Positions 7,674-13,892 of a DNA stretch of 32,243 nt are shown piece after piece. Position 1 is the stretch's first letter, and each line of letters opens with the position of its first letter. The translations under genes were made by a program, and so were the position numbers. The stretch is from an uncultured Woeseiaceae bacterium (GTDB taxonomy: Bacteria > Pseudomonadota > Gammaproteobacteria > Steroidobacterales > Woeseiaceae), in NCBI GenBank assembly GCA_947259145.1, contig CAMYLB010000059.1, forward strand, positions 1-32,243, in the 5' to 3' direction. The notes under the pieces were generated by a model. It saw nothing but the letters and a program-made list of their open reading frames with translations. It was not told the DNA's origin and ran no database searches.

Positions 7674-8465
7674 ATGCGGGAAATTCGTCTACAGGTCCTT
7701 ATTGCTCTTGGTGGAATCATCCTCATGGTTCTGTCAGGTTCGGCTGGCGCCGCGAAACCTGACTTTGACGCTGCGTGGCAGAATTATTCGGCAAACCAGG
7801 CGTCACTCGAGCCCGCCTATACTTTTCCCCATGCCACATGTTTCAGCGTCGCCGCCCTCGAATACGACCTGCCCGAGTCACTGTTGCTCGCCGTCGCGCG
7901 CGGAGAAAGCGACTTCAAAGCGACCGCGCGATCCCGTGCCAATGCCCATGGTGTGATGCAAATTCTCTGGCCAGGCACTGCAAAGCACCTGGGGATTCAT
8001 CGTTTGAGCGATTTGTACGATCCCTGCACGAATATTGACGCGGGCGCGCGCTACCTCAAAGAACTTCTGCAGCGCTATGACGGCAACGTGCATCTTGCGC
8101 TCGCGGCATACAACTATGGCCCGGGTCGTATCGCGGAAGACGGATACGGCATTCCATCCGGCGCCGTCTGGTACTCGGGCTACATTTACCGCCATCTGAA
8201 CTACGTCCTGGGCAGCAGTTCGGTCGCAAAGCCCGTGCCGGATACCCTGTACTCGGCTATCGGGCAATCAACGCTGCTGACGTTCGGCGAACCCTACCGC
8301 GCCGAAGCGTTTATCGCCCGCCTCGAAAAACGCTCGTCAGAACTGAATCTCGACTGGTTTCGTCGCGGTACGGGCGAATTTGAGGTAGTAATGACTTACG
8401 CGAATCGCGAAGAATACGATCGCAGTGCCCGCCAACTTGCGCGCGCCGGATTCAGGATCGACTAG
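7674..8465 (+). CDS. Exported lytic transglycosylase (SLT family) with SPOR-like C-terminal module
   Basis: I choose the ATG one base after the preceding stop (263 aa); the longer track ORF runs through the SPOR-like gene in another frame. A signal peptide (LIALGGIILMVLSGSAGA) precedes an SLT domain with the catalytic Glu in ARGESDF (E78), then GVMQILWPGTAKHLGI, and the AAYNYGPGRI motif. It cleaves the MurNAc-GlcNAc bond of peptidoglycan with 1,6-anhydro formation. After residue about 195 comes TLLTFGEPYRAEAFIARLEK...FEVVMTYANREEYDRSARQL, which parallels the C-terminal domain of the upstream SPOR-like protein. Last gene of the operon; its TAG overlaps the convergent kinase stop on the shared CTAG. 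Confidence 0.88.
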   Translation: MREIRLQVLIALGGIILMVLSGSAGAAKPDFDAAWQNYSANQASLEPAYTFPHATCFSVAALEYDLPESLLLAVARGESDFKATARSRANAHGVMQILWPGTAKHLGIHRLSDLYDPCTNIDAGARYLKELLQRYDGNVHLALAAYNYGPGRIAEDGYGIPSGAVWYSGYIYRHLNYVLGSSSVAKPVPDTLYSAIGQSTLLTFGEPYRAEAFIARLEKRSSELNLDWFRRGTGEFEVVMTYANREEYDRSARQLARAGFRID

Positions 8466-9097
8466 CAGCCTGGCCGGCCGATACCCTCGGGCAACACAGA
8501 CTCGATGCGTTCCATGACGTCGAGCCTGTGAACCAGGTCATGGATGTAGTCCATCTTATCCGTCTCCAGTATCAGCACGTCGCTCAGGTCGTACGACGCA
8601 ATCCAGCCTTCATAAAGACGATCGAGCCGTTTCAGGTACGACAGCGGCACGTCCTTTTCCATTTTACGACCGCGCAGCCGAATTCGCTGGCGCAGTGTCG
8701 GCATTGAACATCGCAGGTAAATCATGAGGTCCGGAGGGCGAATCGCGTCGAGGATCGCGCTGTAAAAACCCCGATACGTTTCCCAGTCGCGCTTCGAAAT
8801 CTTGCGCATCTGGTGCAGCGCCGTCGCAAATATTTCAGCATCCTCGAAAATCGTACGATCCAGGGCGACAACACCGGGCTGGCGGTCGAGCTCCTGATGC
8901 AATCGAAACTTGTTGCTCAGGAAATACAGCTGCGACTGAAAGGCCCAGCGTTTCATGTCCTTGTAGAAATCGGCGAGATAGGGATTCTCGTCGTTGGGCT
9001 CGTAAAATGGCGCGACGTCATAAGTCTTGTGCAGAAATTCGACAAGCGTTGACTTGCCCGTGCCCATATTGCCGGCTATCGCGATTGATCGTTTCAT
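8462..9097 (-). CDS. Deoxynucleoside kinase (dGK/dCK family)
   Basis: Phosphorylates deoxynucleosides with ATP for nucleotide salvage in the cytosol. About 211 aa. The P-loop GNMGTGKST is at residues 9-17, the substrate-binding LDRTIFEDAEIFA motif is mid-protein (the family's DRS-like element), and an Arg-rich LID RQRIRLRGRKME follows PPDLMIYLRCS. I chose the internal ATG (MKRSIAIAGNMG) because family members start just before the first beta strand; the track ORF starts 7 codons earlier at 9118, and neither start has a strong ribosome site. It is divergent from hpt, a purine salvage gene, which fits a shared role. Whether it prefers deoxyadenosine, deoxyguanosine or deoxycytidine cannot be read from sequence. 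Confidence 0.9.
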   Translation of the reverse strand: MKRSIAIAGNMGTGKSTLVEFLHKTYDVAPFYEPNDENPYLADFYKDMKRWAFQSQLYFLSNKFRLHQELDRQPGVVALDRTIFEDAEIFATALHQMRKISKRDWETYRGFYSAILDAIRPPDLMIYLRCSMPTLRQRIRLRGRKMEKDVPLSYLKRLDRLYEGWIASYDLSDVLILETDKMDYIHDLVHRLDVMERIESVLPEGIGRPGC

Positions 9098-9182
9098 TGC
9101 CCGCCAACCATACCGCATTCGCGTCTGGCATCCATCCGGAAGATCGCCTATGCTCGTTGCGAATCCTTTATGTGAGGCCGAT

Positions 9183-9716
9183 GTGAGTCAGGAAGTCCTC
9201 AAAGTTCTCATCAGCGAAGCGGACATCCAGGCCCGCGTCGCGGAACTGGCCCAGCAGATCTCGAAAGACTATGACAATTGCGGCGAGCTCGTCCTTGTCG
9301 GCGTATTGAAAGGGTCTTTCATTTTCCTGGCTGATTTGTCGCGCCAGCTGTCAATCCCGCGTGTCATCGAGTTCATCGCGGTATCCAGCTACGGCAAGGG
9401 CAGCCGTTCGAGCGGCGCCGTGCGCCTCGTCATGGACGTGCGCGGCAATATTGAAGGCAAGCATGTGCTGATCGTCGAAGACATCGTCGATACGGGCCAC
9501 ACGCTCGAATACCTGATCGGCATGCTCAAGTCCCACGGTCCGGCGTCGGTAAAAACCTGCGCGCTGGTGCGTAAAGCGGATTGTGCAGAAGTCCATGTGG
9601 ACGTCGACTACCTGGGGTTCGATATCCCCGACGAATGGGTGGTCGGCTATGGCCTCGACTACGCGGAAAAGAACCGCACCCTGCCCTACATCGGTATCAT
9701 CGCACCCACTGACTAG
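9183..9716 (+). CDS. hpt: Hypoxanthine phosphoribosyltransferase
   Basis: Converts hypoxanthine or guanine plus PRPP to IMP or GMP in purine salvage. The PRPP motif VLIVEDIVDTGHTL is present, as are LVGVLKGSFIFLADL at the N-terminal side and VDYLGFDIPDEWVVGYGLDYAEKNRTLPYIG at the C-terminus, all diagnostic of Hpt. I favour the GTG at 9183 (about 177 aa, MSQEVLKVLI...), preceded by GAGG at 5-bp spacing, which matches family length. An ATG at 9150 in the same frame, with GGAAGA upstream, would add 11 residues; the track start at 9027 overlaps the divergent kinase and is unlikely. Convergent with the broken CDF gene. Confidence 0.93.
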   Translation: MSQEVLKVLISEADIQARVAELAQQISKDYDNCGELVLVGVLKGSFIFLADLSRQLSIPRVIEFIAVSSYGKGSRSSGAVRLVMDVRGNIEGKHVLIVEDIVDTGHTLEYLIGMLKSHGPASVKTCALVRKADCAEVHVDVDYLGFDIPDEWVVGYGLDYAEKNRTLPYIGIIAPTD

Positions 9717-9747
9717 TGATCGGCACAGCCTAATGATCGGCACAGCC
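9717..9747. repeat. 17-bp-period direct duplication at the end of the CDF gene
   Basis: TGATCGGCACAGCC occurs twice, separated by TAA, so a 17-bp unit has been duplicated. On the minus strand each copy encodes ...GCADH. Because 17 is not a multiple of three, the two copies end different reading frames of the damaged CDF gene with the same residues. It lies immediately after the hpt stop codon. Confidence 0.8.
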
Positions 9748-10480
9748 ATCGACCTCGACCTCGATCGTCGAGTGCCCGATACCGTATTCCTCCTGCAGGA
9801 ACGTTTTTACATCGCGAATAACGCCGGACTGACTCTCGACCGGCCCGTCCAGCGACACGTGCATGGTCAGCATCAGCTGCTGAGGCGTTAGCCCCCAGAT
9901 ATGGACGTGATGAATTTCGCGCGACCGACAATATCGGGTCGATCGGCGTCCAGCCCGTGTTAATAATGATGATTGCCGCCACGATCGCTGCAATCGAACC
10001 CAACAGGTCGCCCGCCACGTGCAGGGCAGCACCTCGAATATTCAGGTTTTCCTTGTCGCCCGTATGTAAGACGGCAAAAGAAACCAGATTGATGACGAGA
10101 CCGGCTGTTGCCACCACGAGCATCGTCTCACCCAATACATCTCTCGGGTTAAAGAACCGGCTGACCGCCTCAAACAAAATCCAGCCGACGACCGCCAGCA
10201 GGCTCAATCCATTAACAAACGCGGCGAGTATCTGGAAACGCTGGTACCCGTAGGTCAGGTGACCGCCCGGCGGGCGCTTGCTGACCTGAAACGCCATGGC
10301 CGCGAGTGACAGTGCCATTGTGTCGGTCAACATGTGGCCGGCGTCCGCGAGCAACGCCAGCGATCCCGAAATAATGCCGCCTACGACTTCGACCAGCATG
10401 AACGTGCCGGTCAGGACAAGTGCAATCATCACGCGCCGCTGATTGCTCTCGTTCGCCTCCTGCCCATGCGCCTGCGCCAT
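9730..10480 (-). pseudogene. Cation diffusion facilitator (CzcD/ZitB-like) with out-of-frame internal deletion
   Basis: The N-terminal 190 or so residues are a normal CDF Zn2+/Co2+ exporter: membrane helix 2 carries ADAGHMLTD and helix 5 carries HVAGDLLGS, the two halves of the metal site. After GWTPIDPILSV the frame goes wrong. In the next frame the protein resumes as REIHHVHIWGLTPQQLMLTMHVSLDG...IEVEVDGCADH, the family's C-terminal cytosolic domain. Compared with ZitB, about 45 residues (helix 6 and the start of the C-terminal domain) are missing at roughly 9925-9935. As written the product would lack helix 6 and end in about 60 nonsense residues (ORF 9713-10480). Start ATG has AGGAAG upstream and lies 8 bp after the M20 peptidase stop. 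Confidence 0.85.
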
Positions 10481-10488
10481 TCTTCCTG

Positions 10489-11793
10489 TTACTCGCTGTC
10501 GTCGCTGATTCTGTAAATCAGTATTGCGGCGCGCTTGATGGCGAGCGGCAGCGAGGCCAGGTCAAGACTTTCGTTCGGAGTGTGACCGCCATCGCCAAGC
10601 GCGCCCAGTCCCGCAATTGCATCGGTGTACGGTGCCACGAAGGAGACATCCGCCGCACCCCGCATCGAGGGATCCAGTTCCTTCATCGGGCCTCGACCGA
10701 GCGCCTCGTTGATCGCCGACAACACAACTTTCAGGCTGCGATTGCCTTCCGTTGGAAACATTGGCGGATAGCCTTCCGCGAACTCGATGCTCGCGCTGGT
10801 ATGCGGCAGGCTTTCGGCGACGACGGCTCGCATCGCATCGCGCGTGCGCTCGAGCTGCTCTATTGAAATCGTCCGCATGCCGCCATGAACTATCGTCTTG
10901 CGTGGCACGACATTCGTCTTGCCAAAGGCCGAGCCACGGTTTTGCTGCGGATCGTATGCAACATCTGTCCCGCCCAGGATCGTGCCGACGTTGAATGTCA
11001 GGTGCTGCTCGCCGCGAACTTCGTCATAAAAGGCGTTTAGTATTCGCGCGGTTTCGAAAATCGCGCCGGCGCCCACGTCGTCACTGAATATGCCCGAAGA
11101 ATGCGCCTGTTTGCCTTCGACTTCCAGAATCCAGCGGCTGGAACTCCGCCGGGCGATCGTCGCCCAGTCGGAACCTTCACGATGAACCGCTGATTCGAAG
11201 CCGAGCGCGATATCAGCCCATCGGCCCGCTTCAATCAGAGCTCTTCGGCTAATGGAGAGCGGCCTGCCCGTCTTTTCTTCATCTCCTGTGTATGCGACAA
11301 CGACCGGAATGTCGTCCAGCGCGCCGATCTCCTGCAGCGCTTTCAGCGCGTAGATCATGACCACGTTGCCCGATTTCATGTCGTCAACACCAGGACCCGT
11401 CGCGGTGTTGCCGGTTCGCGCAAACCCCTGAAACGCATCGTCAGCTTCGAAGACCGTATCCAGGTGGCCGATAAGAAGAAACTTCTTCGCCGTGCCATCA
11501 AGCTTTCGCCCGAACAGGTGCCCGGCCCGGCCCATTTCCTCAGGCATTTCGATCCACTCGGAATCCAGGCCGAGTTGCTCGAGCTCGCGGCGCATGGCAC
11601 GCCCGACTTCGCGAACACCGGCCTGGTTCATCGTGCCGCTCGAAATATTGACAGTTTCTTCGAGCAATGCGATCGCATCCTCCGCATGTGCATCGATCCA
11701 CTCGACCATTTGTCGCTCGTTTTCGTCCAGCGCCTGTCCGACAGCAGGTAATGTCGCAAACAAGAGCGTCAGCCCGAGCATTTTCCTGATCAT
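10489..11793 (-). CDS. Exported M20-family zinc metallopeptidase (glutamate carboxypeptidase-like)
   Basis: 434 aa from the ATG at 11793; the track ORF extends upstream through an unlikely Cys/Ile-rich leader. A signal peptide (MLGLTLLFATLPAVGQA) targets it to the periplasm. Zinc ligands and catalytic residues are visible: GHLDTVFE (His ligand and Asp), GPGVDDMKSG (bridging Asp), YTGDEEKTG (catalytic Glu followed by ligand Glu) and GDGGHTPNESLDL (C-terminal His). The dimerisation domain lies between, containing KQAHSSGIFSDDVGAGAIFE. CPG2-type enzymes remove C-terminal glutamate from folates or peptides; the true substrate here is unknown. It is upstream of and probably cotranscribed with the CDF gene. 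Confidence 0.88.
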   Translation of the reverse strand: MIRKMLGLTLLFATLPAVGQALDENERQMVEWIDAHAEDAIALLEETVNISSGTMNQAGVREVGRAMRRELEQLGLDSEWIEMPEEMGRAGHLFGRKLDGTAKKFLLIGHLDTVFEADDAFQGFARTGNTATGPGVDDMKSGNVVMIYALKALQEIGALDDIPVVVAYTGDEEKTGRPLSISRRALIEAGRWADIALGFESAVHREGSDWATIARRSSSRWILEVEGKQAHSSGIFSDDVGAGAIFETARILNAFYDEVRGEQHLTFNVGTILGGTDVAYDPQQNRGSAFGKTNVVPRKTIVHGGMRTISIEQLERTRDAMRAVVAESLPHTSASIEFAEGYPPMFPTEGNRSLKVVLSAINEALGRGPMKELDPSMRGAADVSFVAPYTDAIAGLGALGDGGHTPNESLDLASLPLAIKRAAILIYRISDDSE

Positions 11794-11863
11794 GATAGTG
11801 ATTCCATATGTCGCGGCACACGAATATATTGAGCATCGAATGTAGCAGATAACGGAGATACCC

Positions 11864-12726
11864 GTGATTTCAGCCACAGAACATCCAAAGAAGTATATTG
11901 ACGTCAATGGCAGGCGCATGGCCTATGTCGAGATGGGCGAGGGCGACCCGATTATTTTTCAACACGGTAACCCGACCTCGTCCTACCTGTGGCGCAATAT
12001 CATGCCGGAATTGGCGAACCATGGACGCTGCATCGCCGTCGATCTGATCGGTATGGGCGATTCCGACAAACTCGATAATCCGGGTCCTGACAGCTACCAA
12101 TACGTAGAACATCGCGACTACCTGTTTGCGGCCTGGCAACAACTGGGTGTCACTGACAACGTCACTTTTGTAATCCACGATTGGGGCTCGGCACTGGGCT
12201 TCGACTGGGCCTGCCAGCACCCGGACAAAGTACGCGGTATCTCGTACATGGAAGGCATCGTGAGACCCGTCAGTTGGGAGGAGTGGCCCGAGGCGATACG
12301 CCCGTTGTTCCAGGGATTTCGTTCCGAAGCCGGTGAGACGATGGTGCTCGAAAAAAACGTGTTCGTGGAACGCGTGTTGCCCGGCTCCGTGCTTCGCGGC
12401 CTGACCGAGGATGAAATGGCCGTCTACCGGCGGCCGTTCGAAAACGAGGGCGAGACCCGACGGCCGACATTGACATGGCCGCGCCAGATTCCGCTGGAGT
12501 CCATGAGATCGTCGCGCGGTACGCGGACTGGTTATGCCATTCTGGGGTACCGAAACTGTTCATCAACGCCGAACCGGGAGCGATTCTCACAGGGGCACAG
12601 CGCGAGTTCTGCCGGGGCTTTCCAAACCAGATCGAGGTAACGGTTGCCGGCAGTCACTTTATCCAGGAGGACTCTCCGCGGGAAATCGCGGCTGCGATTC
12701 GCGAATGGCTGGACGCCCTGCCCTAG
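11864..12726 (+). pseudogene. Haloalkane dehalogenase-like alpha/beta hydrolase, frameshifted
   Basis: The family hydrolyses carbon-halogen bonds. The first frame starts at GTG with GGAG upstream ([16 protein letters not shown]...) and contains the halide-binding HGNPTSS, the nucleophile in [11 protein letters not shown] (Asp106) and continues to [14 protein letters not shown] near 12499. The rest, [12 protein letters not shown]...[15 protein letters not shown]...VAGSHFIQEDSP with the catalytic His, is in another frame and ends at 12726. Compared with DhaA-type proteins (IPLDGEPADVxxIV), about 14 nt appear to be missing at the junction. As written, the first ORF (11864-12640) lacks the catalytic His. 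Real mutation and sequencing error cannot be told apart here. Confidence 0.87.
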
Positions 12727-12748
12727 TGCGGCCACGCGAAATCCGGAC

Positions 12749-12782
12749 AAAAAAAAGCGGCTTCTCGCGAAACCGCTTTTTT
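12749..12782. terminator. Bidirectional Rho-independent terminator
   Basis: AAAAAAAAGCGGCTTCTCGCGAAACCGCTTTTTT forms a GCGG/CCGC stem extended by TTC/GAA pairing, with A-tracts and T-tracts on the two sides, so it can stop transcription in both directions. It serves the dehalogenase gene on the plus strand and whatever is transcribed from the FAA side on the minus strand. Confidence 0.88.
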
Positions 12783-12900
12783 CAAACCTACGTTAACACG
12801 TAGTTCCTGGCCCCCTGAATCCCCCGCCAAGTCGTACCTGAAGGTGTCTTGCAATCGCCACGCAGCCAAGGTGTTGTGGAAAGGCTACGTTTGATGGGAT
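12752..12900 (-). ncRNA. Candidate small RNA ending at the bidirectional terminator
   Basis: On the minus strand TTGACA (12928-12923), an 18-bp gap and AATTTA resemble a sigma-70 promoter. About 140 nt downstream is a strong terminator, with a second perfect hairpin CTACGT-GTTA-ACGTAG just before it. No ORF of note lies between. This is the layout of a free-standing small RNA, but I recognise no known family (it lacks SRP, 6S and tmRNA signatures). The whole 12783-13031 stretch otherwise shows no gene. The boundaries are approximate. Confidence 0.35.
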
Positions 12901-13031
12901 TTAAATTCGCAGAAAACTCGCTTGTTGTCAATCCTTTAGGTGACATCCGGCTATAACACCTGAGCCCCCGCTTTTTTTGTGGCATAAACACAACGATCTG
13001 TTCAGGTTACGATTGCCTGAAAAATCAACGC

Positions 13032-13892
13032 TTAAGCGGTCACTTCAGAGGATTCGTCCAGAACCGGGCTACGCAGACGGCCCACACCCGGGACTTCGAC
13101 TTCGACCGTGTCGCCGGGTTGCAGCCAGACCGGGGGCGTCCGAGCTGCCCCGACTCCGCCCGGTGTGCCGGTCGCAATGATGTCGCCCGGCAATAATTCC
13201 GAGAATGTGGAGCAGTATTCGATCAGCGTCGGAATATCGAAAACCAGGTCGGCTACCCGCCCACGCTGCATCACCTCACCATTTACGAAGGTGGTGAGCT
13301 GCAGCACCGACGGGTCGGGAATTTCGTCGGTGGTAACGATGCAAGGGCCCATCGCACCGCTGTGATGAAAGTTCTTGCCCGGCGTGAATTGCGGCGTGTG
13401 CCTTTGCCAATCCCGAATCGAGCCGTCCATAAAGCAGCAGTAACCCGCGACGTAGTCGAGTGCATTGTCTCGATGGACATGGCGCGTGCGCTTGCCAATG
13501 ACAATGGCCAGCTCGCCCTCGAAATCGAATTGCTCGGAAGCGGACGGCCGGAGTATCGGTTCATTGTGTCCGGCCAGACTGGCTGGAAACCGAACGAACA
13601 CGACCGGGTAGTCGGGGACCTGCCGGCCCATCTCCTCGATATGCGGCCGATAGTTCACGCCGACACACAGGATCTTGTCCGGGTTCGGGATTGTGGGGAC
13701 AAAGCGAAGCTCGGAGGCACTGTAAACCGCGACTCCGGCATCGTCCGCCAATTCCTGCTCCGCTCCGGCGGCAATCACGGCCCGAAGATCGCGAAATCGC
13801 TCGCGAAATGCCAAACTGGCCTCGCGGACGCGATCGCCGTCCGCTAGCCCATAGCTCAGTTGGCCATCGTGTTCGAAGCTGACTAACTGCAC
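13032..13892 (-). CDS. Fumarylacetoacetate hydrolase (FAA) family protein
   Basis: 286 aa. Cytosolic metal-dependent C-C hydrolase/decarboxylase/isomerase fold. Diagnostic segments are LCVGVNYRPHIEEMGR, FVRFPASLAGHN, FDFEGELAIVIGKRTRHV (two metal-binding Glu), AGYCCFMDGSIRDWQRHTPQFTPGKNFHHSGAMGP (third ligand Asp) and the C-terminal LLPGDIIATGTPGGVGAARTPPVWLQPGDTVEVEVPGVGRL. The start is GTG directly after the M16 peptidase stop (TAA-GTG), so translation is probably coupled to that gene. Substrate unknown; family members act on fumarylpyruvate, acylpyruvates or homoprotocatechuate products. Confidence 0.92.
   Translation of the reverse strand: MQLVSFEHDGQLSYGLADGDRVREASLAFRERFRDLRAVIAAGAEQELADDAGVAVYSASELRFVPTIPNPDKILCVGVNYRPHIEEMGRQVPDYPVVFVRFPASLAGHNEPILRPSASEQFDFEGELAIVIGKRTRHVHRDNALDYVAGYCCFMDGSIRDWQRHTPQFTPGKNFHHSGAMGPCIVTTDEIPDPSVLQLTTFVNGEVMQRGRVADLVFDIPTLIEYCSTFSELLPGDIIATGTPGGVGAARTPPVWLQPGDTVEVEVPGVGRLRSPVLDESSEVTA

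Noticed and set aside
2752-8465. Zorya-type anti-phage defence (ZorAB are MotAB-like)
   Set aside because: The ExbB/ExbD-like pair is not accompanied by ZorC, ZorD or ZorE-like cytosolic helicase or nuclease genes, and all partners are exported, which fits envelope work rather than phage defence.
10420-10866. 148-aa plus-strand ORF opposite the M20 peptidase 3' end
   Set aside because: Antisense to zinc-site motifs of the M20 peptidase; no independent support.
12783-13031. SRP RNA, 6S RNA or tmRNA in the gap after the terminator
   Set aside because: I looked for the GGAAGGAAGCAGCC-type SRP loop, the 6S central bubble context and a tmRNA tag reading frame and found none; only an unassigned small RNA candidate remains.
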